Position numbers and translations under genes: made by a program. Below the pieces are notes generated by a model. It did no database searches, was not told where the DNA came from, and saw nothing but the letters and a program-made list of their open reading frames with translations. From assembly GCA_013216015.1 (NCBI GenBank), contig JABSOI010000017.1, forward strand, positions 1 through 64,000: a DNA stretch of 64,000 bases. The letters are read 5' to 3'. This document shows positions 15,042 through 25,732 of the stretch, in pieces (position 1 is the stretch's first letter; the number at the start of each line of letters is the position of its first letter). This stretch comes from Alteromonadaceae bacterium (lineage in GTDB: Bacteria; Pseudomonadota; Gammaproteobacteria; Enterobacterales; Alteromonadaceae).

Positions 15042-16700
15042 ATGATGATTGCTAATAGATTGCCGGGCAGTTTACCACAGCAAGCCTACCAGACTAAACA
15101 AGTTCAAGAAAATGAAGCTTTAGTAGCTGCAAGACAAGGCATTGCTATGCTGGATTTGATGAAAGCTGCAGGTGCGGCTGTATTTGAACAAATACAATTG
15201 AATTATCCCAAAGTAACATCTTTGTTAGTGGTTTGCGGAAAAGGTAATAATGGTGGTGATGGTTTTGTTATTGCCCGTTTAGCGCATCTGGCTGGTTTAA
15301 AGGTTACTACTTTGCTGGTGGTTGAACAGTCAAAAATAAAAGGTGATGCGTTAATTACTTTCACTGAGTTACAGTCTTGTGGTGTAACAATTGTTTGTGT
15401 AGCTGACTGTTTAGCGGGTGATTTATTAAATAGCCACATAGATTCAAAGGAAAGCTCAACGCTTGATATTATTAAAAAATTCCAAGGCCAGTTGATTGTT
15501 GATTGTTTGTTTGGCATAGGGTTTCGAGGGGAATTAGCCAAAGAAATGCAATTAATTGTTGAGCTAATTAATCATCATAAAGCACAAGTACTGAGTGTTG
15601 ATGTGCCGTCAGGTTTGTGTGCCAATACTGGCCGGGTAGGTATTGGCCAGGATGAAAATAGTGTTACTTTTTCTGCCCGTGCGGCAATTTACGCTGATAC
15701 CACAGTTACTTTTATAGCAATTAAACAAGGTTTGCTGACCGGACAAGCGTCAGCTTATATTGGTAAACTGTATTTTGCTGATCTTGGTTTGGGTGTTGCT
15801 TTTGCCGATGCGGTAAAAAATAAAACCTTTATTCAAACCTTGAATAATTTACCTGCTTTGCAGAAACGTTTACCAACAATGCATAAAGGCAATATTGGGA
15901 TGATCTTAGCCATAGGCGGTAATGTTGGTATGCCTGGAGCCATACGTCTGTCGGGCGAAGCGGCATTGCGTGCTGGAACGGCTTTACTGGCTGTTTGCTG
16001 TCACCAGAGTAATCAGTCCTTAGTATTTAATGGTCGTCCTGAAATGATGTTAGCGCCTTGTGAAGCAGCTTCTTTAACAGATGCTCAATCGCTAAATAAA
16101 GCTAAAGCATATATTATCGGCCCTGGCCTTGGACAAGATCAATGGGCACAAGAGTTATTCAATTGTGTAGTTGAAAAACTGATCCCTAGACAAAAAGATG
16201 GGCATCAAAGTATGCCACAAAGCTCTTCACAAGAGATGCAAAAAAAATTAGCTGTTATCGATGCTGATGCTTTGCATTTGTTAGGTAAAACATCACTATA
16301 TTATAAGCATTGGGTATTAACGCCACATCCCGGCGAAGCAGCAGCATTATTAAATTGTTCTATCGCGGAAATAGAAGCGGATAGATTTGCTGCAGTGCAG
16401 AACATTGCCTTAAAATATGGAGGTATTTGTGTATTAAAAGGTGTGGGTAGTTTGGTTTCTGATGGTATCAGTACATGGATAAATACCAGTGGTAATGCAG
16501 GAATGGCAACTGCTGGCATGGGAGATGTATTATCTGGCATAATAGGGGCTGTGCTACTGCAAATGAAATATTCTCTTGATGCAGTACGTTTTGCTGTTTA
16601 TATTCATGGTCAAGCGGCAGATAATATAGCTCAACGAAGTGGTCAGCGAGGTTTGCTGGCAAGCGATTTGTTTAATGAAGTACAAAAACTGGTTAATTAA
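15042..16700 (+). CDS. nnr: Bifunctional NAD(P)H-hydrate repair enzyme (epimerase/dehydratase)
   Basis: The protein has 552 residues from ATG 15042; GTG 15021 would overlap the queG start. The N-terminal YjeF_N domain (to about 215) epimerises R-NAD(P)HX and carries CGKGNNGGDGFVIAR. The C-terminal ribokinase-like domain (from about 235) dehydrates S-NAD(P)HX with ADP or ATP and carries GNVGMPGAIRLSGEAALRAG, LTPHPGEAAALL and the GNAGMATAGMGDVLSGII catalytic/anion-hole motif. It repairs damaged nicotinamide cofactors in the cytosol. The order nnr-tsaE-amidase-mutL is as in Escherichia coli. Confidence 0.95.
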   Translation: MMIANRLPGSLPQQAYQTKQVQENEALVAARQGIAMLDLMKAAGAAVFEQIQLNYPKVTSLLVVCGKGNNGGDGFVIARLAHLAGLKVTTLLVVEQSKIKGDALITFTELQSCGVTIVCVADCLAGDLLNSHIDSKESSTLDIIKKFQGQLIVDCLFGIGFRGELAKEMQLIVELINHHKAQVLSVDVPSGLCANTGRVGIGQDENSVTFSARAAIYADTTVTFIAIKQGLLTGQASAYIGKLYFADLGLGVAFADAVKNKTFIQTLNNLPALQKRLPTMHKGNIGMILAIGGNVGMPGAIRLSGEAALRAGTALLAVCCHQSNQSLVFNGRPEMMLAPCEAASLTDAQSLNKAKAYIIGPGLGQDQWAQELFNCVVEKLIPRQKDGHQSMPQSSSQEMQKKLAVIDADALHLLGKTSLYYKHWVLTPHPGEAAALLNCSIAEIEADRFAAVQNIALKYGGICVLKGVGSLVSDGISTWINTSGNAGMATAGMGDVLSGIIGAVLLQMKYSLDAVRFAVYIHGQAADNIAQRSGQRGLLASDLFNEVQKLVN

Positions 16701-16809
16701 CGGGTTAATAAGTTGGTTAATAAGTGAAAGCTGAAAGTGCCATTTGCTATAAAAGTGTAAAGGGTGCCATTTGGTGTAAAGTTCAAGGGTGCATGTGAAG
16801 ATTGAATTA

Positions 16810-17298
16810 ATGAAAGAAAAAACTTATTTTTTACCCGATGAAGCTGCGACTATTAATATAGGGCGTGCTTTAGCATCGGTAGTGCTATCGAAATTAAAAC
16901 AAGGTATTGTAGTTTATTTAAACGGTGATCTTGGTGCGGGTAAAACCACGCTAACCCGAGGTTTTGTGCAAGGCATGGGGCATAAGGGGAACGTTAAAAG
17001 TCCCACTTATACTTTAGTTGAGCCTTATGATTTAGGCCTGTGGCAAGTTTATCATTTTGACTTATACCGATTAGCTGATCCGGAAGAGCTTGAATATATG
17101 GGAATTCGGGATTATTTTTCAGACAATTGCTGTTGTTTTATCGAATGGCCTGAAAAAGGCGTTGGAATGTTAACGGAAGCTGATCTAATTGTTAATTTGA
17201 TTTATAGTGGTGAACAAAGAAATATAACTTTGCATGCCAAAAGTGAAAAAGGCATTCATGTATTAAAAATATTAGCTACGATGTGGCCTAATACCTAG
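16810..17298 (+). CDS. tsaE: tRNA threonylcarbamoyladenosine biosynthesis ATPase TsaE
   Basis: The protein has 162 residues from ATG 16810. Earlier GTG codons at 16789 and 16795 are in frame, but the family aligns from the LPDEAAT segment just after this ATG. The Walker A motif is GDLGAGKTT. The family block KSPTYTLVEPY followed by VYHFDLYRLADPEELEYMGIRDYF is almost unchanged from E. coli. TsaE works with TsaB, TsaC and TsaD to form t6A37 in ANN-decoding tRNAs. It lies in the conserved nnr-tsaE-amidase order. Confidence 0.95.
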   Translation: MKEKTYFLPDEAATINIGRALASVVLSKLKQGIVVYLNGDLGAGKTTLTRGFVQGMGHKGNVKSPTYTLVEPYDLGLWQVYHFDLYRLADPEELEYMGIRDYFSDNCCCFIEWPEKGVGMLTEADLIVNLIYSGEQRNITLHAKSEKGIHVLKILATMWPNT

Positions 17299-17345
17299 TT
17301 GGTATTAAGTGGCTAGTGATTAATCAGTTAATTTAGGACGGAACT

Positions 17346-18656
17346 GTGCGACAGAATATAATTATTTTAGTGTTTTTAACTTGTTTAGGGGCTTTATTTA
17401 GTGCCGGGGCGGGAGCTACAAATAATATCGAAGGTGTTCGTGTTTGGCCTGCCCCTGAAAATACACGGCTAGTTTTTGATTTAAGTAAAAAACCTGAATA
17501 TAGCTACTTTAGTTTGTCAAACCCCCAACGTTTAGTGATTGATTTTAAAAATAGCCAAAATTTAGTTGAACTAAGTAAATTAGCACAAAAAGATAATCGT
17601 ATTAAACTTATTCGTACCAGTAAAGCCAAAAAGAAGGGTACTACAAGGTTAGTTCTGGAATTAGCTGAAGATTATAAATTAACTGTTTTTTCATTAGCAC
17701 CTGCCGGGCCTTATGGGGATCGATTGGTTATAGATTTATACGATAAAAATAGAATTAGCAGGGTGGTAGAAAAACCTAAAAATGGTCGACGTTCAGTTAT
17801 TATTGGCATTGATGCTGGTCATGGTGGTGACGATCCCGGCTCTATTGGTGCCAAAGGCTCATATGAGAAAAAAGTAACACTCGCCATCGCTAAAAAATTA
17901 CAGTCGTTAATCAATAAAGAAAAAGGCATGAAAGCGGTAATGATCCGCAAAGGCGATTATCATGTAAATTTAGATCGTCGAACGAAAATAGCCCGGCAGA
18001 AACAAGTGGATTTTTTTGTTTCCATTCATGCCGATGCGTTTCGAACCTCTAAGCCAAATGGTGCCGCTGTTTGGGTGGTTTTAAATAAACGTGTTGAATC
18101 TGAAATGGCACTTTGGCTGGCTAATCGTGAAAAAAACTCTGAATTACTTGGCGGTGGCGGTGGTGTTATCAAGAATACAGTCGATGATAATTTAGCTATA
18201 ACATTAGCAGATATGAACAAAGAACATTCATTGGAAGTTAGTGTTAATACCGCAAGTAAAATTCTTAAAGAGTTAAAAAAGGTAACAAGGCTACATAATA
18301 AATTACCTCAGCATGGTAATTTCGCCGTTTTAAAATCTTCTGATATTCCCTCTGTACTGGTAGAAACAGGTTTTATTTCAAACCATAAAGATGAACTAAA
18401 TTTAAATTCTGCCAAACATCAGCAGAAATTGGCCCATGCCATATATACAGGAGTGCGTGACTACTTTGTGGCGCATCCGCCAATGGGCACATATTTAGCC
18501 TCAATTGTTTATCGTCAACATAAAGTGGGTAGTGGTGAATCATTATCAATATTGGCCCAGCGTTACAATGTTACAGTTGGTAGTTTGAAATTGGTTAATA
18601 ATCTAACTTCAAATGTTGTTAAAATTGGTCAAACGTTAAGAATTCCCGCGAGCTGA
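17346..18656 (+). CDS. amiB: N-acetylmuramoyl-L-alanine amidase with AMIN and LysM domains
   Basis: This 436-residue periplasmic cell-wall amidase cleaves the stem peptide from MurNAc for septum splitting. It starts at GTG 17346 after AGGACGG. A signal peptide ends near residue 24, followed by an AMIN targeting domain (about 28-130). The zinc amidase domain (about 150-375) has ligands H159 (DAGHGG), E174 and H228 (SIHAD) and catalytic E340 (LVETGF). A LysM domain (about 390-434) ends the protein. An autoinhibitory insert is likely in the 260-320 region, as in EnvC/NlpD-activated amidases. The symbol follows synteny with E. coli amiB; amiC is an alternative name. Confidence 0.92.
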   Translation: MRQNIIILVFLTCLGALFSAGAGATNNIEGVRVWPAPENTRLVFDLSKKPEYSYFSLSNPQRLVIDFKNSQNLVELSKLAQKDNRIKLIRTSKAKKKGTTRLVLELAEDYKLTVFSLAPAGPYGDRLVIDLYDKNRISRVVEKPKNGRRSVIIGIDAGHGGDDPGSIGAKGSYEKKVTLAIAKKLQSLINKEKGMKAVMIRKGDYHVNLDRRTKIARQKQVDFFVSIHADAFRTSKPNGAAVWVVLNKRVESEMALWLANREKNSELLGGGGGVIKNTVDDNLAITLADMNKEHSLEVSVNTASKILKELKKVTRLHNKLPQHGNFAVLKSSDIPSVLVETGFISNHKDELNLNSAKHQQKLAHAIYTGVRDYFVAHPPMGTYLASIVYRQHKVGSGESLSILAQRYNVTVGSLKLVNNLTSNVVKIGQTLRIPAS

Positions 18657-18712
18657 TCGAACTGATTGGTGATTTTTATAAAAGAATCTAAACACCACAA
18701 GATAAATAATTT

Positions 18713-20794
18713 ATGAGTATAGAAATATTACCAGCCCGTTTAGCGAATCAAATTGCCGCTGGTGAAGTGGTGGAACGTCCTGCTTCAGTCATTAAAGAAT
18801 TAGTTGAAAACAGCTTGGATGCCGGCGCAACAAAAATTCAAATTGACGTAGAGAAAGGCGGCGCTAAAAGGTTACGCATTATTGATAATGGTGCGGGTAT
18901 TGTTAAGGAAGAATTAACTTTGGCGTTAAGCCGCCATGCTACCAGTAAAATAAAAAACATAAATGATCTGGAAGCCATAAGTAGTTTAGGTTTTCGTGGT
19001 GAAGCGCTCGCAAGTATAAGTTCGGTTTCCCGTTTAACGCTCACATCTAAACCTAAAGAACAAACATCGGCATGGCAAGCATGTGCACAAGGCCGGGATA
19101 TGGAAGTGACCATTCAACCAGCGGCACATCCTGACGGCACTACGATAGACGTTAAAGATTTATTTTTTAATACTCCTGCTCGTCGGAAATTTTTACGCAC
19201 CGATAAAACTGAATTTACTAATATTGAAGAAGTGGTGCGAAGAATTGCGTTGGCTTGTTTAAACGTTACTTTTATTCTAACTCATAACGGTAAGGTTATC
19301 CGTCAGTATCGCGGGGCACAAAATGTGTCTCAACATGCTAAACGGGTCGCACAGGTTTGTGGACAAAAATTTGTTGAAAATGCAATTGAGGTAGATTGTG
19401 TTCATGATAATCTGCATTTATGGGGCTGGTTAGCCAAGCCTAGCTATTATCGTAAACAGAATGACTTATGCTATAGCTATGTTAATGGTCGTATGATGCG
19501 CGATAAACTTATCAACCATGCCATACGGCAAGCTTACGCAGATTTATTGCCTGCTGATACTTATTCAGCCTTTGTTTTGTTTCTTGAATTAGATCATCGG
19601 GAAGTCGATGTCAATGTTCACCCGGCGAAACATGAAGTCAGGTTTCATCAAGGGCGATATATTCATGATTTTATTTTTTCGGTATGTAATCAAGCGTTAC
19701 AAAATGAACAAAGGTTGGAGTTTGAGCAAAATGAACCGGTAAATTCGCCCACTTTTCAAAGCACTCAACCGGATACAAATCATTCATCAGCAATGAATAC
19801 CAGCTATTCACAACAAAATCAAGCTGGTGGTCATGATACAGGTAGTTATGACAAGAATGGGTACGTTAAGCCCTTAGTTTCGACAAATCAGCATATTAAC
19901 GACAAGTCGGGCAATACTTATCAAGCTGAACTTATAGTTGATGATGTCAAAGGTGTTTCATCAGGCGCCTCTTTTACTCCTAACCAGAGTACGCAACGTC
20001 AGTCATCAGCTAAGCACTCATCTTCATCACTAAATTTATTCGGTAATAATCAAATGTCGGTGCGTGCTGCAGAGGTTTATCAGGAGTTAATGACACCAAT
20101 AACTGACCCTGTTGGTGGGGAGCAGAAAACTGAGCAATTTACGGAACAATTCAGTGAACAAAGACCTGAACGAATAACTGAGAAAATACCTCAGCAAACA
20201 AGCATCAGCCAAGCGCAAACTGAATTAACAGCAGATTTAGAATGTCCTATTATTCAGTTTGTTGAACAAGGTTATGGGGTGATGTTAGTAAGGGATAAGC
20301 TTAGATTAGTTTCTTTTTTTAAACTTGCCCATGCTTTGCAATTTTTGTCACTGCAACAAAGAGCTCAATCAGAATGGATAAGCCAGCCGTTATTGTTACC
20401 TGTTAAAATAATTTTGTCACCAGAACAATATAATTTAGTACAGCAGTATAATATGCCATTGGGCAATTTAGGTTTTGTATTTATTACTGAGCAGCAATCT
20501 ACTATTCAGATCAGACAATTCCCGGCTTTATTGCGCGGTAAAGATGTTAATGACTGTTTTGCAATTATACTCAATGAAATCCAAAAACGAGATCAGAACC
20601 AGCCATTACAAGAAACTGACTGGTTAAACATTATCGCTCAAGTGATGACGGACAGTGAATTTACTCAGGATTCAGCACAAAATTTATTAATTGAAGCACA
20701 AAAATGCTTTTCTTCTGCATTTGAGCACCAATTGCTCTTGAATTCTGTCGTGGTTGACCTTACATCTGAGATAAGCCAACACAATCAAAATTAA
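18713..20794 (+). CDS. mutL: DNA mismatch repair protein MutL
   Basis: This 693-residue GHKL ATPase couples MutS recognition to strand incision. The N-terminal ATPase motifs are intact: [30 protein letters not shown] and NTPARRKF, followed by [15 protein letters not shown] long low-complexity linker (about 345-505), rich in Q, S, T and N, leads to the dimerisation domain. I see no endonuclease motif DQHAxxE, which fits the methyl-directed E. coli type; dam is present at 62.4 kb. It sits between the amidase and miaA. Confidence 0.96.
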   Translation: MSIEILPARLANQIAAGEVVERPASVIKELVENSLDAGATKIQIDVEKGGAKRLRIIDNGAGIVKEELTLALSRHATSKIKNINDLEAISSLGFRGEALASISSVSRLTLTSKPKEQTSAWQACAQGRDMEVTIQPAAHPDGTTIDVKDLFFNTPARRKFLRTDKTEFTNIEEVVRRIALACLNVTFILTHNGKVIRQYRGAQNVSQHAKRVAQVCGQKFVENAIEVDCVHDNLHLWGWLAKPSYYRKQNDLCYSYVNGRMMRDKLINHAIRQAYADLLPADTYSAFVLFLELDHREVDVNVHPAKHEVRFHQGRYIHDFIFSVCNQALQNEQRLEFEQNEPVNSPTFQSTQPDTNHSSAMNTSYSQQNQAGGHDTGSYDKNGYVKPLVSTNQHINDKSGNTYQAELIVDDVKGVSSGASFTPNQSTQRQSSAKHSSSSLNLFGNNQMSVRAAEVYQELMTPITDPVGGEQKTEQFTEQFSEQRPERITEKIPQQTSISQAQTELTADLECPIIQFVEQGYGVMLVRDKLRLVSFFKLAHALQFLSLQQRAQSEWISQPLLLPVKIILSPEQYNLVQQYNMPLGNLGFVFITEQQSTIQIRQFPALLRGKDVNDCFAIILNEIQKRDQNQPLQETDWLNIIAQVMTDSEFTQDSAQNLLIEAQKCFSSAFEHQLLLNSVVVDLTSEISQHNQN

Positions 20795-20810
20795 TTGATA
20801 ATTGCATTAT

Positions 20811-21746
20811 ATGTCTTCGAGTACTAAACAACCGCCAGTAATATGTTTAATGGGGCCAACGGCTTCAGGTAAAACTGCACTGGCCATGGCGTTATACGAT
20901 ACGTTACCGTGCGATATTATTAGTGTTGATTCTGCGCTCGTTTATCGAGATATGAATATTGGCACAGCAAAACCAACAAGCAAAGAGTTACAACAATACC
21001 CTCATCGGCTAATTAATATAAAAGACGCCGCTGAAAGTTATTCTGCCGCTGAATTTTGTAAAGATGCTTTGGCTGAAATCGCAGAAATCCGAGCGAATAA
21101 CCGTATTCCTTTGTTGGTTGGTGGCACTATGATGTACTTTAAAAGTTTGATTGATGGTATTTCGCCGTTGCCAGAGGCTAATGAACAAATTAGAAAAAGT
21201 ATTACGCTTGAAGCTCAGGAAAAGGGTTGGGAGCACATGCATCAGTTACTACAAGCATGTGATCCAAAAGCAGCAGATAGAATTCACCCTAATGATCCAC
21301 AACGTTTAATTCGTGCACTGGAAGTATTTAGGCTCACGGGAAACACTTTGTCACAATTAACACAGACAAAAGGTGATAAGGTGGAAGGTGATGTTTTGCA
21401 GTTTGCCATTGCACCAATTGAACGAAAAACTTTACATGAACGAATCGAATTGCGTTTTAATCAAATGATTGAACAGAATTTCGAACAAGAAGTGGTCAAT
21501 TTAAAGCAACGAGGTGATTTGCATCACGATTTACCATCTATTCGTTGTGTGGGCTATCGTCAGATGTGGCAATATTTAGATGGTGATTTAGACCATGAAG
21601 AAATGATTTTCCGTGGAGTTTGTGCCACTAGGCAATTGGCTAAAAGGCAATTGACCTGGTTAAGAAACTGGCCAAATTTACATTGGCTAAATATGGAAGA
21701 TGAGTTTAATTTGCAACAAATTTTATCTTGTGTAAGCAAACTTTAA
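20811..21746 (+). CDS. miaA: tRNA dimethylallyltransferase MiaA
   Basis: The protein has 311 residues from ATG 20811; TTG 20802 is in frame but unlikely. It transfers a dimethylallyl group to A37 of UNN-decoding tRNAs. The P-loop is GPTASGKT, followed by [25 protein letters not shown] and the C-terminal [18 protein letters not shown] block. It is 16 bp from mutL and heads the miaA-hfq-hflXKC cluster. Confidence 0.96.
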   Translation: MSSSTKQPPVICLMGPTASGKTALAMALYDTLPCDIISVDSALVYRDMNIGTAKPTSKELQQYPHRLINIKDAAESYSAAEFCKDALAEIAEIRANNRIPLLVGGTMMYFKSLIDGISPLPEANEQIRKSITLEAQEKGWEHMHQLLQACDPKAADRIHPNDPQRLIRALEVFRLTGNTLSQLTQTKGDKVEGDVLQFAIAPIERKTLHERIELRFNQMIEQNFEQEVVNLKQRGDLHHDLPSIRCVGYRQMWQYLDGDLDHEEMIFRGVCATRQLAKRQLTWLRNWPNLHWLNMEDEFNLQQILSCVSKL

Positions 21747-21903
21747 ACATTGGTGTATACTTATCTTCGTAGGTAAGAAATTGTTTTATCAGAACTTAGT
21801 AATCTATTTGTAAAAATTAATTATTTTTATTGTAAATAATAGTAAAATTAGCGATAGAAATTACACAAAACATTTAAGTTAAAATAACAAAAGGGGCCAA
21901 ATA

Positions 21904-22164
21904 ATGGCAAAGGGGCAATCTTTACAAGACCCATTTTTGAATGCTTTAAGACGTGATCGCATTCCAGTAGCAATTTATTTAGTTAACGGTATCAAACTAC
22001 AAGGACAAGTAGAGTCGTTTGATCAGTTTGTCATTCTTCTGAAAAATACGGTGAGCCAAATGGTGTATAAACATGCCATTTCGACTGTAGTGCCAGCGCG
22101 AGCAGTGAATACTGCGCCAGTACCAGCAGTGCAGTCGGGTTATAATTCGGATCCTCAAGATTAA
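21904..22164 (+). CDS. hfq: RNA chaperone Hfq
   Basis: This 86-residue hexameric Sm-like protein pairs small RNAs with mRNAs. The Sm1 motif ([27 protein letters not shown], here in part) and the Sm2 motif ([10 protein letters not shown]) are intact, with a short C-terminal tail. AAGGGG precedes the ATG. The 157 bp upstream is very AT-rich and likely holds the promoter. Confidence 0.97.
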   Translation: MAKGQSLQDPFLNALRRDRIPVAIYLVNGIKLQGQVESFDQFVILLKNTVSQMVYKHAISTVVPARAVNTAPVPAVQSGYNSDPQD

Positions 22165-22227
22165 TGCAAGCATGTTTAACTGTTGGCTATAATTTTATTG
22201 GTTACGGTGTAAATAGGGTTTTCTCAT

Positions 22228-23514
22228 TTGTTTGACCGTTATCAAGCAGGTGAACAAGCAATACTTGTTCATTTAGATTTTCCAGATGAAAATGCGCGTG
22301 AAGATTTACAAGAGTTTGAAATGCTTGTAGATTCTGCGGGCATTACTGCGCTTAATATAATAACTGGCAAGCGTAGTACTCCTCATGTTAAGTTTTTTGT
22401 TGGAAGTGGTAAAGCAACTGAAATTGCAGAAGCTGTCAGGTTGTTTGATGCTAATGTGATTTTATTTAATCACATCTTGTCACCTTCACAAGAAAAAAAC
22501 ATTGAAGCTTTGTGTGAATGCAGGGTTGTTGATCGCACCTCTCTTATTTTAGATATATTTGCCCAGCGTGCCCGTACGTATGAAGGTAAATTACAGGTTG
22601 AATTAGCACAGCTTCGTCATATTAGCACTCGATTAATTCGGGGTTGGACTCATTTAGAGCGGCAAAAAGGCGGTATAGGTTTACGTGGCCCGGGTGAAAC
22701 ACAACTTGAAACAGACAGACGTTTATTACGTGAACGTATGGTTAATATTCGTAAACGTTTGGCAAAGGTTGAAAAACAAAGGCAACAAGGACGACGGGCC
22801 AGAAATAGAGCTGAAATTCCGACGGTTTCTCTGGTTGGTTATACCAATGCGGGTAAATCGACGTTATTTAACTGTATTACTAATGCTGAGGTTTATGCTG
22901 CAGATCAGCTATTTGCTACACTGGACCCAACTTTGCGTAAAATTGAGGTTGAAGAAGTTGGCAGAGTTATACTTGCTGACACGGTTGGATTTATTCGACA
23001 TTTACCACATGACTTAGTCGCTGCATTTAAAGCAACATTAACGGAAACCCGTGAAGCAGAATTGCTATTGCATGTAGTTGATATAGCTGATGAACGGCGT
23101 GCTGAAAATATTGAACAAGTTGAACATGTACTTAAAGAAATTGATGCGGGTGAAGTACCTCAACTTCTGATTTGCAATAAAATTGATATATTGCACGATG
23201 TTGAACCTCGTATCGACCGTGATGAACATGGAACACCTATTCGTGTTTGGCTGTCGGCGCAAGCAAGTATTGGCATTGATTTGCTTTTTCAAGCGTTGGC
23301 TGAGCGTTTAGGAAAGCAGGTTGTTACACATAATTTAAAGATACCACCCAATGAGGGTAAATTTCGTGGTGAACTTTATCTATTAAACTGTATTGATAAG
23401 GAACGTTACGATGAAGATGGCAATTGTCTGGTAAAGATAAAATTGCCGGCACGCGAGTGGAATCGATTAATGAAACAAGATAAAGAAAGGTTTGAAGGCT
23501 TTATTGAAAGTTAA
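22228..23514 (+). CDS. hflX: Ribosome-associated GTPase HflX (TTG start)
   Basis: This 428-residue GTPase rescues stalled 70S ribosomes. The only start that gives the family N-terminus MFDRYxAGEQA is TTG at 22228, preceded by AGGG at a normal distance, so the TTG start is supported by homology. The glycine-rich segment GGIGLRGPGETQLETDRR, the P-loop GYTNAGKST, the G3 motif DTVGFIRHLP and G4 NKID are intact. It is followed by hflK and hflC. Confidence 0.95.
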   Translation: MFDRYQAGEQAILVHLDFPDENAREDLQEFEMLVDSAGITALNIITGKRSTPHVKFFVGSGKATEIAEAVRLFDANVILFNHILSPSQEKNIEALCECRVVDRTSLILDIFAQRARTYEGKLQVELAQLRHISTRLIRGWTHLERQKGGIGLRGPGETQLETDRRLLRERMVNIRKRLAKVEKQRQQGRRARNRAEIPTVSLVGYTNAGKSTLFNCITNAEVYAADQLFATLDPTLRKIEVEEVGRVILADTVGFIRHLPHDLVAAFKATLTETREAELLLHVVDIADERRAENIEQVEHVLKEIDAGEVPQLLICNKIDILHDVEPRIDRDEHGTPIRVWLSAQASIGIDLLFQALAERLGKQVVTHNLKIPPNEGKFRGELYLLNCIDKERYDEDGNCLVKIKLPAREWNRLMKQDKERFEGFIES

Positions 23515-23578
23515 CAGACTGATATATTAAGTTTTAAAAGTGAACAGATATTTTTTTAAATTTAACGCGGAGAGCGCT

Positions 23579-24727
23579 ATGGCTTGGAATGAACCGGGGA
23601 ATAATGATAAAGACCCCTGGAAAAAGAAAGGTGGTAATAACCAAGGCCCACCAGATTTAGACGATTTATTGAAAGATCTCGGTGAAAAGTTCGGAGGTAT
23701 TTTCGGTGGAAAATCAAAAGGTGGCGGTAAGGGAGGTAAAAGTTTTTCCACGGTAGGTATTTTACTTGCTTTAGGTGTTGCCATTATTACTTATGTATTT
23801 AGTGGTTTTTACACAATTAAAGAAGCACAAAAAGGCATTGTATTACGCTTTGGTCAGTATGCTGGTGTTGTTGAACCGGGCTTGCGCTGGAAATTGACTT
23901 TTGCAGAACGTATTATTCCGGTTGATATTCAAAGCACACGTGATTTACCAGCGTCTGGCTTTATGTTGACACAAGACGAAAATGTTGTCCGTGTTGAAAT
24001 GCAAATTCAATATCGTGTTACTGATCCCCGTAAGTATATTTTCAGTGTTACTAATGCTGATGATAGTTTGAGTCAGTCATTAGATAGCGCATTACGTTAT
24101 GTTATTGGTCATGCAAAGATGGATGATATTTTAACTAGTGGTCGTGAGCAAGTGCGTCAGTCTGTATGGCAAGAGCTTGAAAAAATAATCAAACCTTATA
24201 ACTTAGGTTTGATTATTGTCGATGTTAACTTTAAAGATGCTCGTCCTCCTGAAGAAGTTAAAGATGCGTTCGATGACGCGATTGCAGCTCAGGAAGATGA
24301 AGTGCGGTTTTTGCGTGAAGCTGAAGCTTATGCCAGAGGCTTAGAGCCAAAAGCACGTGGACGTGTTAAACGTATGGAACAGGAAGCATTAGCTTATAAA
24401 GAGCAAACTGTTTTAGACGCTCAAGGTGCGGTAGCAAGGTTTGAAAAAATATTGCCGGAGTATCAGGCAGCGCCAGAGGTTACCCGTCAGCGTATGTACT
24501 TAACCACAATGGAAAAAGTATATAGCAATACCAGCAAAGTGATGGTAGATGTTGATGGTGGTAATAATATGATGTACTTGCCGTTGGATAAAATTATGCA
24601 GCAGCAAAATACAATCAACAGAAACTTACCTCAGACCATTCAAAGTCTCAATCAACAGCCAAGATCTAATAATACCTCGCCGTCTAGTTCGGGTCGAAGT
24701 GATAGATTTAATACAGGAAGGAACTAA
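23579..24727 (+). CDS. hflK: FtsH protease modulator HflK
   Basis: The protein has 382 residues from ATG 23579 (GCGGAGAG upstream); an earlier in-frame codon lacks a ribosome binding site. A Gly/Lys-rich cytoplasmic N-terminus precedes one transmembrane helix (about 57-78) and a periplasmic SPFH/band-7 domain. HflK forms a membrane cage with HflC around FtsH and tempers its proteolysis. The tail is Q/N/S-rich. hflC starts 3 bp after the stop. Confidence 0.95.
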   Translation: MAWNEPGNNDKDPWKKKGGNNQGPPDLDDLLKDLGEKFGGIFGGKSKGGGKGGKSFSTVGILLALGVAIITYVFSGFYTIKEAQKGIVLRFGQYAGVVEPGLRWKLTFAERIIPVDIQSTRDLPASGFMLTQDENVVRVEMQIQYRVTDPRKYIFSVTNADDSLSQSLDSALRYVIGHAKMDDILTSGREQVRQSVWQELEKIIKPYNLGLIIVDVNFKDARPPEEVKDAFDDAIAAQEDEVRFLREAEAYARGLEPKARGRVKRMEQEALAYKEQTVLDAQGAVARFEKILPEYQAAPEVTRQRMYLTTMEKVYSNTSKVMVDVDGGNNMMYLPLDKIMQQQNTINRNLPQTIQSLNQQPRSNNTSPSSSGRSDRFNTGRN

Positions 24728-24730
24728 GCG

Positions 24731-25612
24731 ATGAAGAATTTTTTAATTATCCTGGTTGTTGCATTAGCTGTTTTATCTGTATCTTCGGTTTTTATTATTT
24801 ATGAAGGCCAACGTGGCATTGTTTTTCAATTTTCAAAAATTAAGCGTGATGGCGATACTGGCGAAATGAAAGTATATAAGCCGGGTTTGCACTTTAAAAT
24901 ACCAATGATTGAAAAAGTCATTAAAATGGATGCACGTATTCAAACGTTGGATGAGTCACCTGATCGTTTTGTTACTTCTGAGAAGAAAGATTTAATGGTC
25001 GACTCTTTTGTAAAATGGCGCATCATTGATTTTTCTACTTATTACCTACGTACTTCTGGTTCGATTGATAATGCGAGAGCATTATTGAAACAAAAAGTAA
25101 ATAATGGTTTACGTACTGAATTTGGTACGAGAACGATAAAAGAAATTGTTTCAGGGGATCGTGCCAACATTATGGCTAAGGCATTGGAAAGTGCTTCAAG
25201 CAGCCGCGGAGATCTTGGTATTGAAGTGGTTGACGTTCGTATTAAAGCTATTAACCTGCCTGTGGAAGTGAGTACTTCAATTTATGCACGAATGCGTGCA
25301 GAACGTACAGCGGTAGCTAAAGAGCATAGATCAAAAGGGGCAGAGCAGTCAGAGATCATTCGTGCAACTATTGATGCAAAAGTAACGGTAATGTTAGCAA
25401 AGGCACAAAAAGAAGCATATGAAGTGCGCGGTGAAGGTGATGCAGTGGCGGCAAAAGTTTATGCTGACTCTTACAAGAAAGACGCCGAGTTCTATAGCTT
25501 CTATCGAAGTCTTGAGGCTTATGAAAAGAGCTTTAACAGTAAAAGTGATATTATGGTTATTAAACCTGATAGTGATTTCTTTCGTTATTTGAAAGATATT
25601 AAAGTTAAATAA
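24731..25612 (+). CDS. hflC: FtsH protease modulator HflC
   Basis: This 293-residue SPFH-domain protein has one N-terminal membrane helix (about 3-22) and the characteristic FVTSEKKDLMVDSFVKWRI and ARMRAERTAVAKEHRSKG blocks. It is the partner of HflK and is translationally coupled to it. Confidence 0.96.
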   Translation: MKNFLIILVVALAVLSVSSVFIIYEGQRGIVFQFSKIKRDGDTGEMKVYKPGLHFKIPMIEKVIKMDARIQTLDESPDRFVTSEKKDLMVDSFVKWRIIDFSTYYLRTSGSIDNARALLKQKVNNGLRTEFGTRTIKEIVSGDRANIMAKALESASSSRGDLGIEVVDVRIKAINLPVEVSTSIYARMRAERTAVAKEHRSKGAEQSEIIRATIDAKVTVMLAKAQKEAYEVRGEGDAVAAKVYADSYKKDAEFYSFYRSLEAYEKSFNSKSDIMVIKPDSDFFRYLKDIKVK

Positions 25613-25649
25613 TTTTACACAGTCTGCATTATGCCGATTGGTATCAGTT

Positions 25650-25676
25650 CAAAGCCATGACCTTGTCATGGCTTTG
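25650..25676 (+). terminator. Terminator after hflC
   Basis: A perfect 12-bp stem CAAAGCCATGAC/GTCATGGCTTTG with a 3-base loop is followed by TTGTTTGTG, 37 bp after the hflC stop. Confidence 0.7.
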
Positions 25677-25732
25677 TTGTTTGTGTAGTTGTTGAATGTG
25701 TATTTGTTGTATGTGAAATAACGGGAATAATA

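Noticed and set aside
15203-15541. 112-residue open frame on the minus strand inside nnr
   Set aside because: Shadow of the conserved YjeF_N domain; no independent support.
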